Shown here: piece after piece, positions 34,501 to 47,500 of the stretch
Layout of the letters: the number at the start of each line of letters is the position of its first letter
Numbering within the stretch: position 1 is the stretch's first letter
Origin: Membranipora membranacea
Taxonomy: Eukaryota; Bryozoa; Gymnolaemata; Cheilostomatida; Membraniporidae
Assembly: GCA_914767715.1 (NCBI GenBank)
Contig: OU612073.1
Span: 2,666,001 to 2,730,000, forward strand
DNA length: 64,000 nt
Direction: 5' to 3'
Made by a program: the position numbers and the translations under genes
Notes under the pieces: model-generated
Database searches by the model: none
What the model saw: the letters and a program-made list of their open reading frames with translations, nothing else
Told to the model about the DNA's origin: nothing

Positions 34501-37500
34501 TGAGTTTTCAAAATTTGGTATATTTTTGGAGGATAAATTTGGTCGCAGCTAGATTACATCATACCAGTAGAGCTTAGTAAATATATAAGGGCACCACATG
34601 CTGGCATCATTGCTATGTTTTCATGAAGCTTCAATCAGCTGGATACAGTATTGTCTGCTATGTGCATTTAAGATATATATTAGACTGTGATAGATGAAGC
34701 CATGATAATACCTGCACTATCCCTTCCCAGGGCGAAATAAATCCACCACGAATCCACCAAGAAAATGCAAGTTGACAATAACATTATGTCAATGTCGGAT
34801 ATACCTCCTTCCTGCCGACCAGGTGATCCCGATAAAACCCAGAAAACCACAGGGTGAGTAAACACCAGATGTTATATGTTTAGTAGCATAAGACCGCTGC
34901 TAGAGAAAACAATCATAACAGTCAAACCACTAATTATGATTGGCCATTCAAAACTGTCACAATTATGGTTTCAAATTAAGTTTTTTCATCAGGTTGACAT
35001 GCAAATCTTTTCTTAATCACGTGAAAAATTTTATTGAGTTAGGTGATGAAGATGTATGAGCATACATATTAGTCATAATAAATAGTTTGTAGCAGGTGCG
35101 TAATACTGAGACCAGCTATAAGTCATTCACAAGCTTCCCTTTATAAAATACTTCAACTTTAGCAAAATACATAAATTCTGGCACTCTATTAAATTTACAC
35201 CTAAAGATAACCACCTTCATAAATAGCTCAATGTATGCCAGAATCGTGCTCTCCAGAGGCCGATGACCAAATAGCTTTTCATTTCTAAAATCCTCAAATC
35301 GCTGCCTAAATGGATGTTGGGGAGGGATATCGATTGTCAAAGTACAGGAATAACAGAGGAAAGGAACAACCTACAATGGCAAGCCGCATCGCAATAACCT
35401 TCAAATCAATCAAGTTGTGATTACCTCTCCAAAAAAAGACACCTGGGAGCCCGTAGGCAGATCCAGATATCACTTCCCTCCCTGTTTGACAGCGGATGTC
35501 AATCGACCATGTTCTAGGTATCTATTGTTGTGTCTAAGACCATGCACAAAAGTGTCAAAACATGATTTTCTGTGAATGTTTTTGGCGATAATATTTTGTA
35601 TGGCCTTGTCAAGGAAATGGGTTGCAAATTTTGATCAGACAGAAGTCTTAAAATTTTGTGAGATGTAGATGCAGTTTGGTGTATCCTGTTTTTGCTGTCA
35701 AAGTCTAAAGGTTGGTTGGCACATTGGAAAGGCGTCTGTGACACTTTCGAATCAGGCATCAAACTGCGGTTAATTTACTACAGATTTCTCGAGCACGCGA
35801 TAGCAAGGCACTATGTAAAATTGGTGTCAATCCAATCAAGCAATTTGCAAATTGGTAGATCACAACTAATCAAAGAAAAGACTTGGCTTGTATCCAGCTG
35901 CAGAGAGGCCGATGGCAGCAATTTGTCAGCGTGGTGGACCAATGGTATGAAACGTGACCTTTTGTTGTGGTCAAGCGCTGATTTATCAATAGATTAATTA
36001 GCGCTGAAAGCAGTGTGATAAATTCAAACTTCAAGGGTTCTCAGGTGCTAATTAGAGCAGAATTTTTGCTGCCAGTAGTAAACAAAAAAACAAGTGGGTC
36101 AGTGATCAAAGCAGCGCTGACTTTGCGCTGCCAACAAATATTTGGAATAAATTGTGAAATAGCAAATTGTAGAATGTCTAAAATTAAACATTTTTAAATA
36201 AAACCCAGGAAGACTTTTATCTTAATCTGGATAATCTTTTGTTTGCTTTCGTGACTACTGGCCACAAGGGCGGATATTGAACAGTCACTTCCTGATTTAA
36301 AGTAGTATTATAAGTCTGAACACTAACGTTATAAATCCACAGCTTAACAAATTTGTGGTCATATATCTCCACCACCAGCCAGCTGTTTCAGATTTGTTAA
36401 ATAATGATTCAGTTTTTAAAAGATTAAACCTACAGATTATCTTAAATCATAATCCAACATTCCAGCATTTTTATCCCACAGTAACTCCAGGTGCTCTGGC
36501 AATCATACAAAGAAATCTTACAGAAATCTTTTGTATCAACTCAGATAGAAGGGTAATAAACGATGTTCGAATATGTAATTCCCAAGGAATGACATGACAT
36601 CGAAAGTGACTTCAGGAGGCAAGTGCCGTTATGTCGACATACCAGCGTTTGACTTTCTCAAGACATTTATCTTCATTAATAAATAAATCTTGAAAATAAT
36701 AATTATATGTAAATGATTATCCAACAATATCTAACCCGATTAAAATAAAGCGAAAACAACCTCATAACTCAATAAAACATGTCTCGGTGCATAACCAATT
36801 ATCTAACCTACATTGCATCACAACAAAACCCCGCCGTACAACTCTAGCCAGTAACCATGATTTAACACTTTTTATGGGGTAGCTGGGAGTGACCCCGTCC
36901 CAACCAGAAAGGTCAGACGCCGTTTGGTGAATCCCGCCTAAAATGCACCTTAGCAATTAGTGCTGCAATTAGCAGTGGCAACATAAAAGCAACTTTTCTT
37001 TGTTTTCCTGTTATTTCCTTTGAAACTGGAGGAAAAACCAGAAGCTTAGAGATCCAGAAGGTCGAACTCAACAGCATGATGAAACAAGGTAGAAATCCTA
37101 ATCTGCACTGAAAAAGTGCAATCAGCACTCACACCCACAAAATGTGCGGATCCAAACTTTCTGTTAATAATCATCATTATTTTCCAATACCGGAAATCAA
37201 GACGCTTGTTAGTGCAAATTGGTAAACAAAAAAATTGTTACATTTCAGGCACAGATCTTGATTTATTTGACCAAACCGCAAGTGAATATTTAGAGAATAT
37301 GTACTAGGGCTTCAAAATGCAGAAGAACCCAACCTCAAACATTGGTGGCTGGCATTAGGAGTGGGAGAGGTGCGAGGGACCAGGGAAGGTAAATTTGCAA
37401 CATCAGTTTTTTTTAAGTGAAAAACCGAGGCCATAGCTGTCAGACCCATAGCACCGAGGAATATTGAGAGGATATTTATAACTTACCGGTGGAGCTAGAG

Positions 37501-37741
37501 TAGGTATTCGAGTAGATATGTGCACATTGTCTAAATCCTCGTCGACTTGGTTATTATATATATCATTCTGAGGCATATCCAGCAGAGATGGTAGCCTCAA
37601 TGTGGTAGTGTCACCTTCTTTGGTAGTTTTACGGGTTCTAGATTTGGTAGTCCGACATTCCACCACGCTACAGCTGGTGTTAATCAGAAATAAGACTGTC
37701 AAAAAAATCTGCACCGCTGAATCGAGCTTGATGGATCTCAT
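27776..37741 (-). CDS. C1QTNF12: Adipolin/erythroferrone-like secreted C1q/TNF protein
   Basis: Vertebrate members (C1QTNF12 and ERFE) are secreted hormones acting on glucose and iron metabolism; the invertebrate role is unknown. Seven exons in transcript order: 37487-37741, 32629-32751, 30148-30273, 29640-29813, 28736-28941, 28259-28352, 27776-27874. They total 1077 nt or 358 residues, in phase throughout. Residues 1-28 form a signal peptide with hydrophobic core VQIFLTVLFL. A Lys/Arg-rich stretch (about 31-42) and RKDR at 86-89 could be convertase sites. SMITWNLL (about 96-103) matches a motif in adipolin. A very short collagen-like piece, GPPGPRGPAG, leads into an alpha-helical stretch (AEITKDDMVREFKKM), exactly the adipolin order. 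The C-terminal jelly roll contains KDGIYQFTTTLNF, a CLNDLC pair and YFTVQLTTMLQLK. Choice between adipolin and erythroferrone orthology cannot be made; an ancestor of both is likely. The first intron (32752-37486) is 4.7 kb. Confidence 0.85.
28468..28505 (+). repeat. AT dinucleotide microsatellite
   Basis: A run of alternating AT/TA lies in an intron of the C1QTNF12-like gene, just upstream (on minus) of the exon at 28259-28352. Confidence 0.9.
29010..29124. mobile_element. 115-bp MITE with 27-bp terminal inverted repeats
   Basis: The left end TAGTATAAATTTGATATTCA (29010 on) and the right end (29098-29124) are inverted copies over 27 bases with one C/T mismatch. The ends read TA...TA, compatible with a TA target duplication of Tc1/mariner type. 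There is no coding capacity. It sits in the C1QTNF12-like intron between the exons at 28941 and 29640. Just left of it, GTGTAGTATAAATTATT is partly repeated, suggesting a truncated second copy. Confidence 0.75.
31685..31716. repeat. Small hairpin CTACGCCT/AGGCGTAG
   Basis: CTACGCCT and AGGCGTAG pair around a T/A-rich loop, within an intron of the C1QTNF12-like gene. Confidence 0.7.
32330..32600. other. GC-richer unexplained patch in C1QTNF12-like intron
   Basis: This piece is visibly more GC-rich than the rest of the 2.3 kb intron and ends 29 bases from the exon at 32629-32751. It carries a hairpin CTGGG...CCCAG around 32516-32542 and no exon. It may be a SINE or other retroposed RNA; no A/B box was recognised. 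Confidence 0.3.
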
Positions 37742-40700
37742 GGTTGTGTCTAGCTGTGATGACTGTCTGTCTGTCTGCTGATTTGTCAGAAGGATTTTTT
37801 ACCTGCTAGAAATGATGTTGAATAGATTGAGATAAGGGTTCGCTGATGATCTTATATCACAGCACACCAATATTGTTGTTGAAGAATCGTTGTCCAGAAA
37901 TCTCAATAGTTCCTCTTGATCAAACAGACCTCCCAAGATAATATCCCTCCAAATTGGTTCGCAATGACTATATTCCTGAAGGTGAATGCTAATCCAATTT
38001 GTAAGCAGAGTATTATAGCAATGATCAAAAGCTAAAAGAATTGTGTATCATTTGAATTGCGAGCATGTGTTTTATATACCCAAGTCAACCGACCAATCAA
38101 ATGGGACCTTTGCTCATTTCATGAAGATGAATGGATAATTATTATCAATTTGTATCACAAATTGCCTACCCTCAACCTCACAGCCGCACGACCACAGCTA
38201 TTCATATAAGATCAAGAAGAAAATGGAAGAATTCAAATCACTGGGGAAAGACAAGTTAACGTAATGAGGCTGTTACCCTACATTATAAATCTGTAACCAA
38301 ATGGTATCCTCATGCATACTTTGTTAGATAATAACCTGATATGTAAAGTGAAGTGCATACATTATGCTGCATTCGTCATCAAAGCAGGCAGCGCCATGCA
38401 TCTATTAACAAACTTGGCCCAAATTCAAAAATTTGCATTTACAAATTTGCCCTACAATTAACCGATAAGAGTACCTAAGGAAATTAACATTCCACAGCCG
38501 CGGAGTCCAAAGATTTCTAATATACTCCTAAATATTGTCCATTTGAATATCGGCTAGACAACTGAAATTTGTCCGATAATTTGTACAGTATAATTCAGCT
38601 TTTGGCGACAGGTCAGGCCATTTGAAAGGCCCAAATCAAACGACTGATCAGAGATAATTAATTAAATATTGGAGCCATCCAAATGAATTGATATTGAAAA
38701 GCAGCTTACTGGGGAATTAGCTTTGTACTAAATAATAAGCCTTCAAGCTTTTATTCTATATTTATAGTGATAAGATATTTGTGCATAGAAGATTGACTAT
38801 TGGATGTTCTTCACAGAATTTGCACTGCTCATCTGCTCAGACGAAATTCCTCGGCCAAGGACAGGAGTGTGTTTCAACACCGTCTCCCCTTTACTTGTGA
38901 AATCAAATTAGTATAAAAAAATCTTTCCTGTTACCTATTGCAAAGTTAGATATCGGTCACCCTTATCAAGTATGGGGAAGAATTTTGAAGCCTTCAGGAA
39001 ACCATAATTCAATATACAACAGTAGACTCCTCAACCTGCTCATAAGGTGATCGCAAAGCTGACCATTAAAATCCCCAAAATTCCCACAGGTGACTGTCTG
39101 ACAAAACTGCCAAAATTTCACACGCCAGCACCACCATACAATCATATAATCTTTGATACAATGCAGAGGAAACCATTTTGTAAATGGACAATGGTTATGA
39201 GTGGTCGGGGCTTGTGGTTGTCAGAAGCATCGCTTTACATATTAGCCACAAGTGAAAGTGGCTCCTGAGTACATTTGTGTAATGGGATTCCGAATGTAGC
39301 CAGCAACTATTTGCAAAGCTCAATTTTCACAGTATGTTGTTAGTTTTCAGGTGCCTCAAGGATTAGCAAAGTCTGTCAATATTTTCATTATCATAGGATT
39401 TCCCTGCCTAGCCTCAGTTCTCATTAAATATGTCACCTGAATTGATAATGAGGTAGTGTAGTTAGTGTAAGCAAATTAATAGGGGGCAGAAGGGGGAAGG
39501 GGTTAAGCTGGTCGATTCTCTGAAGCCATATATTAACCTTAGTCTTGCAGCTACAAACACTCATCCACAACCCAACACAGCTAGCATATGTCCTATGCAG
39601 CATATCCAGCAAGCTAGGCTTATCAGAGACACTAGGACCACAGGCTAAGAGAAATCTAGACACGGCTCTAGTTAAAAGTGTGCCTCAGTCAAAACAATGT
39701 TTGTCTATCGAGTTGTACAGGAAAACATTAGTTGTATAGTCAAAATATTTCAACCGAATTCAATTCCCGCTGACATGATGCAACTGGCTACCAGGCGCAT
39801 ATAACTCAAACATAAGAATCAACCGAGAGGAGACACACATCCTAAATTATTTTGGCAGTTGAGCGACTAATAAATATTATGGATATTTGCAGGCACAGAT
39901 AATATTGGTCTTTGTGAATTCTCGGCCACTGGGAGCCAAGATTGGTCAACCAAATATCCCCAAACAGTGAACAACTTCATGATTTCATATCTAACACCTA
40001 AGCTCTAGTATTGTAATTAAGTAGGCTATTTTTGTAGATTGCATGAAACGTCGAGTTTGGCAGCGGTAAGCACAAATCCGGATGTTTGCCGCATGACCTG
40101 CTCAGGTCAAAACCCTGCGAGCTACTCAGTCGCTATAAAAGTCATGTTTTCCTTTTTTTTAAATAAAGGTTTGAATACAATTACATACTTTCACACGTTA
40201 GCTCTAACTCCTAGATTGGCAGGTGTTTTGCGATGAATAGTTTAGCAATCCTGTGACCACTGCAATAATATTATTTTATTTATATATTTTTATAATAGAT
40301 TACATACACGGGACTATGTGGATTAATACTGTAGTCATGTTTCTTTTGTGGCTAGAAGTATTTCCCAGCGCTGTTTCATTGACCAGGCATATTTATAAAA
40401 CTAATTCTCCACCCTATCGTGAGATACCATCTGGTCGTAAAATACTTGTTCTAAAATCTTGCTGTGTAGATATTATACGGTCCAACTCGAACAAGCTGTA
40501 CAATCTGGTTTTAAAAAGTATGTCCTTTAGGTGGCCAAAACCTAAACACAGAATAATTGTGTTTGTTGTCACCACATTTTGGTGAGTGCCAAGTGCAGAT
40601 TACTTTCAAAAATTTTGGCAGTTCTTTCAAAATATAAGTGTAGAGAGACAACTCTATTGAAAGTTTGCATTTCAATCCTGTGCCTGCATAGCCTCGAAAT

Positions 40701-43700
40701 AACAGGGTGTAAAATTAGGAATTTTGGAATATAACATGCACGCTAAAATCAGTTACAAACTAAATCAACTTCAAAATGCAACCCACTGCTGCTGATCGGG
40801 TGCTTGCTGTTACCAGGTATTGTATTTTTGCCCCTGGGTACCAAATATAAACGTGGCAATGTAATTTAGCTCTTGAACGGGTTAGCCCTGGAAACATAGG
40901 AAAAAATTACGCCAAGGGGACATGCGTCCAGGGTTTATATTACCTAACTATAACACAATTGAACATTCCAGGGAGCACTTCAGCAGACTGAAGTGACCAC
41001 TGCGCTGCAGCTCTTGTGGTAAGTTATGTTCTCGTTCCAGGGAATACTATGTATGTTATGTCGCTAAGAGGCCAAAAGAGCTCATTGGGCAAACTCAATT
41101 TGTAGTGCAATCAAGTTGCCACCTTCAAAAAATGTAAAATATTGTACGACATCTAAAGCTATGTAGTGTGTCATGCTTTACAGTTTGTCACTATATTACA
41201 ACTTACAATTATTAGAGACTATTTTCACAGTTTAGTATGCAGAGGTTATGAGTACGTAATGTGTCAGATTGTATCAATTTATCATTGTACAGCAAACACC
41301 AGAATTGGGTAATAGAGTGCATTGGCTACTTTCACCAGCGAGATAGCTGTCATGTCTCCATGAGAGCTGCCCATCTCAGCTGTCAAGTTTACCAAACCAG
41401 CTAGACTTCCCTGGCGAGTAGAATCAATAAATAAGTTTTTAAATTGGGCATTAACTGTCCTTCCTCGACCAACTGCTACCAAACTACCCTTTTGCAATCA
41501 TTGACAATTAATACTATTCATTCATCCATCGATTTCTAGGCGCTATCTTAGTAAACTTCACTGATTAAAAAAAGCCCCAACCTCATTAATATAAACTATT
41601 TCAGGCTGCTTCAATCCATAAATCAAACCATGTTTTGGTGATCAATCTGAACAGAGCTACACCGTACTACGCACTGTCACTGTCAATCAACTTCTTCTTA
41701 CATGGCACCCGAAATTTTCATCCCACGTCGATAACATTTCGCCTACAACTGACACAGTATTCAGCTCACTTTTTATTTTTCCGCAGACATTGACAGAGAC
41801 AATTTTCTTTTTTTCGGAGATGTCACTGCGCTGGAGTAGGAAGATTTGTGGCACTGTAATCAGACGAAGGAGACTAGATGTCTCCGTAACATAATATAAC
41901 GGTAGTCAATTTGGTCCTCAAGGCTAATGCCTCGACGGATACTGTGTGTGTTTTGGTGTCTCATGTCACAAATGTAATGTACACAAAGGCATGTTTGCGT
42001 GATAATTACTTTGAATTGATACAAGTTAACACATTGGCACCACTGTTTGCTTTCAGGAGATGGGGGCAGACAACCCTGTATTTATCGGTAAAGCCTCACA
42101 ATGTGTTGATCAAATATCACAATCTCCTAACATGCTTTTATTACTTACAAATGAAAGCAGAAGTGGGATGAGACGATTGACACTTCACGATTGTGGAAAT
42201 GAATTGTCCGAAAATAAAAGTGGAAATTGAGCAAAACCAGCAAATTAATCTAATATGACTTATATCCGTAATAACACAGCGTAAATCCTTTCCAAAACTC
42301 TTTTGAAACTTTATTATGTTTTCTTACTGCAATCTGTTACATAAAAGTTTTAAACCCACATTTTCGTACAAAACCAAAGGATACTTCTCTAAGTGCAATA
42401 GGTAAACTCTTCGCTTATTTTTGGTACAGTCACTCAGTAAATCCAAATTGATCGTAACTGTAAATAATTTGATCCCTTGACACACCTTTTGGCCCCTGAA
42501 ATTTTGCAAGACCACCTATAATTTAGGAGGTGTTGGCAAAAGTTAATTTGTTCTAGGCTCGCAATTTTCAGTGATACATCATTTTGCAGTGATACATCAT
42601 TTTGCAGTTTTGGTATGTGAAAGTTTTATGCAAGAGATTTTAACTGGAAGAACTGGCAGTTTATGTTTGATATTTTATAGACCAGAGTCCAACTTGGTAG
42701 AATTCTGTTTGGTCATAGCCTATAAGTCTATGATGTAATACGACTTATTATCCCTGGTGGTAAAGACTTATTAATGGCATTTAAATTTAAATTGAAATTA
42801 CATTATAAAACTCCTATAATTAATCAAATCGGATAAAATTATTGTAAATATGAAAGAGATTTTGGAAATTTTGCTAATTGGTTAAAATTTTCAGTCATTA
42901 AAAAGTTAAGAACTCTTAGCACCCTCAAAGATTAAATAAATATCCTAATCACAACTTTTAGCTTGGACTAGTTGACCTAAGGTTTTTGAGTATTAAAATT
43001 AGAAGCAAAGCCAACATTCCGTTTACAACTGAACCTTTGCAGAGATTTGCTGGCTTAGTTTTAAAAATTCCTAAGATTCACATCTCAGTAAAGTCTAGTA
43101 TGGTATCCCATACACATTATATCATTTACTCAAAATAATGAACTTGGCCAAAAAGTCTAAAAATAATAAGTTTCCGGAAAGGTTTTGCCGATAATTCTTC
43201 TTTCAAACATTTAAATGTTAAAATCCTGATGCAAACTGAGACAAGTTGAGTTAACATTGTGCCTCCATGTGGTGAGATATGGTTAGTTTCAACTAAAAAA
43301 AAGGTCAGTGGGGTGAAATACCCTAGGGCCTTGAGGAATATTATTATTCTCAGGAGGACCACGTTCACCATTTTGGCGCATTCTTATTAGAAAGAATTTT
43401 GTGGCTAACCCACATTCAATCACCCATATTCATTTGTATAAGCTTACACCTAAGCTGCTTTAACTTGTCTTCACCATTCTGCACATTCTAGGAATATTGG
43501 AATTTGGGCCAAGACAACATAACAAGCTCACTAAAACTGCTGCTAGCTAACATTAAATCATCCAAAAAAAATATAGCTGAATTAGCTAGTATTAACTTTT
43601 CTAGGGTATTTGTTTTCATTGATATTCAGCAACCTAAGATATGAATGCCAAACTGTCGGAACTATCCAGGATAAATTGGCCAGTCCCTACCCCTGATCCC

Positions 43701-44573
43701 CAGGGTTATTTCTCTGAAATCTACCGCCGGAATAATTAACAAAAATGTTTCAGGATCGGAGTGGGTCCTCTTTTTCCGCTGAGACAAAGTAAAAATTACA
43801 CACACCTCTCCTTAGCCCAGATCAAAAAATTTAAAGTTGGAATGGCAGCTTTTAATAAGCAACTCAAAATATTTTTGTATTTTAATTTTCTTTTACTTTG
43901 TGTAAAGTTGTAAACTTTCACACACTGCAAGAAGCACACTTGAGTCCATATAATGGGGATTTTCTGACAGTATAGGTATTTATCATGGACTGCGAGAAAG
44001 AATCACTACACACAATAACACAAAGGGTAGTGTTGTCTGACAACCAAGACAGTATGGATACCCTACCAATACTACAGTGAAGGGGGATCAGTGAGGGATA
44101 TATTAGTTGATTCTTGCACCTGCATGAAATCATAGAAACTCAATTTATACTAAATCCGATCATAATATCACTCATAAAGCATTCACTGCATCGGATTACA
44201 TAGGGCACTTGAAAACTAAGCCCGGCTAAATTAATACACTTAATCACCAAAATGTACAAACTTTCACTGAGGAGGTACACAATGGACATTTTGCGCTATG
44301 AGGTAATTCACCAACATATACTAGAACGAGGGCCTTTGTCATTTCGACGCGGATCTACGCCAAGTTCCTAGGCTAAGCGAAGAAAAGATTGAGCACGCAC
44401 AATGGAATTTTATTTTCTAATCGGCATCTATCTACAATGATTTTTGGTTCTCTTGATATACTGTGGTCCCATATCAGTATACCCCATTTCTCGCCAAATA
44501 TTTGAGCTGCACCGACATCCCAAACAAAGAAACGTTTACAGTAAACTGTAACTTGGCATCAGACGTAGGACAG
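37742..44573. other. 6.8-kb gene-poor interval between divergent genes
   Basis: No exon on either strand could be supported. It should contain the promoters of the C1QTNF12-like gene (left) and the homeobox gene (right). Seen inside: an 18-base direct duplication CAGTGATACATCATTTTG near 42567-42604 and several ORFs of 60-110 codons without splice context or recognisable motifs. Large intervals beside homeobox genes often hold enhancers, but nothing here shows that directly. Confidence 0.5.
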
Positions 44574-47500
44574 ATGGAGATTGCCAACATAACCAGAACG
44601 GTAGGTGCAAACCTTGCTCAAATGTGTAAAAAATGTATTTTTCCCATAAAAATAAAGGTCACTAAATCTCTAGCCATGTTGCAAATGCTGTGAGCAACAA
44701 TATAAAAACTTAATTGATCTCCAGTGTCCCATAATGGATTTCTATACAACAGAAACTACACCTGTTAAAAGTAATTTTGGCACTAGAATTTCAAAGACCT
44801 AGGGGATTTTTTTTCCCAGATGTTGTGCCTCCAAAAGTTAGTTCCATATAACTATATCATCACGGAGCATGAACACATTTAATCAGCTTATCTATCTCTT
44901 GTAGATGCTGCCGGGAATCGAGACTTACGCAAACAGTTCAGCAGCGACATATCTCCAACACACTCTCCAAACTCCACCGAGGCAACATATAACTGAGCAG
45001 ACAGTAGCACACAATCAAACTCATCATGAACATAATCAAAACGATACAGCAGAGGCTGACAGCCGCCACAGGGAAGACCCACAGGAGTGTGATAGGCCGG
45101 ACTCACAAAATGGTTTGTAATAAATATCTCAAACTTATGCGCTCCACTTTGCAACATAATCGGGACTGTGTTGTTCACCATGAAAGGAAGGCAAAGTGTT
45201 AAGACTACAGGGGTTTGGTATCTTGCTTCCCATTTTATGATCTATTTTTAATGTACTGCAATGTTACAGCTGAAGCAGTAAAACAAGTGTGAGAAAAATT
45301 CTGACCATGGAAGAAGTGACATGGGAAAAAGAATTGATATTTTTCTAATTTTAGTTCTGACAAAAACAAACAAATAACCTGGCGGTGGGGAGGAATGGGT
45401 CTTCTTTCATCTCAGTAAAGTTACAATAAATCACTCTAAACATATAAACATACTGATGTGGCTTCTCTGATCGATGGCCAGATTTGTTTAGCATAATATC
45501 TCAATAAGACATACCGTTGTTGATGACTATTTATAATCTTTGCTATTGTTATATTATTGTTACATATCTCGTAGGCAGTGAAATCAAATTCTCATTTGAT
45601 GACAGTATGTTTATTACGTCTAAGAAGCAGCGACGTAACCGTACCACATTCACAGGAGACCAGCTGAGAGAACTAGAGATGGTATTTCAGCATACACATT
45701 ACCCTGACTGCACTCTACGAGAACAGATCGCTGATAAGATCGACCTAACAGAGGCCAGAGTACAGGTAACGCATAAAAGATCTACCTTAGTCTGAGCCCC
45801 CCACCCCCCACAGACTCTTCTCCCCCATCAGACAGCGACCCTTTTTCAATAGGAATGAACCCGGAGCGAGTATCAAACTAGTCATTGCTAGTCATTGATC
45901 AACATAAATTTGTTCAACTGATGTGTTAGAGTGATATTTATACGCATTGTTACAAACATACAGATACAAGTACATAATATACAGTATTTATATGTGTACG
46001 TTTCAACATTTGATGGGTTAAGGATTGGGACAGAGAGAATTGGGGAGGGGGGGAGTGCTGGTAGAGAGATCAAGGAGTACTCCTTGGATAGATCTCACTG
46101 AAGGTAGAGGTCATGTTATATTTTAGTTTATTAGATTTATACAAGACCAGTTTTGGCATTGATATAACATTTACAGTATACTATGTAGTGTGTAAGATTA
46201 GACGAAATTTATGCAGATAGAAAACAGTAGCCAGTTCTCTCAGACATTAAACTAAATAATTTGATTCATTGTTTGTCCAGGGTTGACTTTCACCATGACC
46301 CCTACACGGTGCACCCCTTGACCAGACAAAGTTAAATATTATATTTTAAAAAGTACAATTATAATACCATAATACCATATTGCAATAATGTTATGATTTT
46401 AATGGCCAGGATTATGGCCAGTTATAATTTAAATCTAACAGTTTAGGTGTGAAAAACATGATGGGAAAGTGTTTTGCAAGGTTGTCGCAAGTATTGCAAT
46501 GATTGGAATAATGTGCGATATGGAAGCATTGCATCACCTTAGGGTGGCACTAAATGTAATTACTGTAAGCTACATGGTCGCAGCATTTAAGTTAAAATCC
46601 TGACGGTTTATATTTTGAAAGAGGAAGGACGTCTACGGATGCTCTTGAGGAGCGCAGCTATTATTTATTACCCAAGGGAGCGATATAAATTTGGTCTACA
46701 CTATTTTTGAAATGTTTGGTTTACTTTTCTTTTTGTAAAATCAATCAGATCCCGCAGCTGGGAGCTCTTTATTTGAATACCCAATTTAAAAATAATTTCA
46801 CCAACATAGTTTTTAATCGCTAGCACTCTATAAATTAAATCCCTCATTAATTACGGCGTTTCATCTAAAATACGGTAAACTTTCCCTGAGAGCGTAACAA
46901 GAGCCTAGAAATTTAATAAAAATAATATTAACTCCTCGACCAGATAATAAACTAGGATATAAACTGCTTATGGGAATATAAACAGCGTATAACATTGTAA
47001 AACCCTACGGATGACAAATCTTTTGGTCAGAATTAAGCCCTTTAATACTACTCAAGTGTAAGCAGTTATGTTCGGTAAGTGCGACGATTATTTACCACTC
47101 AACAATGACATCGACAAGCGAATGGCCCTTGAAAGTTTTTCAATCACAAATAATGTTGTTTGAAAGTGAAACCGAAACAGCAGCGGAGTAGTTCAGTGTG
47201 AATAGAGGCATATATACAGCATTGTTATAGTTTTGTTTGGTGGGTGTAGGCCAGTCACGATATCACTTGTGTGTATTGCATGTCATTAAGGACCAGCCTC
47301 ACCAGGTGTTAATTTAGATTAAATAATGCTAATTAAATTCACCAAGGTGTGAGTATGTGAACTTATAAGCAATATAAATAAAAATGAGTTATTGATATGT
47401 TTGACCAATTTACAGCCAACAACTATTTATCAAAATCAATAATTTAGCAACTAATTAGCGTTATTCATCCACCGGTCTCCTTACTGCTTTACCTATAGAA

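Noticed and set aside
35692-35997. 101-codon plus-strand ORF in the C1QTNF12-like first intron
   Set aside because: No recognisable motif, no splice partners, opposite strand to the host gene.
39545-39739. 64-codon plus-strand ORF with a protein-like composition
   Set aside because: No homology recognised and no convincing exon neighbours in the 6.8-kb gene-poor interval.
43126-43371. 81-codon minus-strand ORF near the homeobox gene
   Set aside because: Considered as a transposon fragment, but no conserved catalytic motif or ends were seen.
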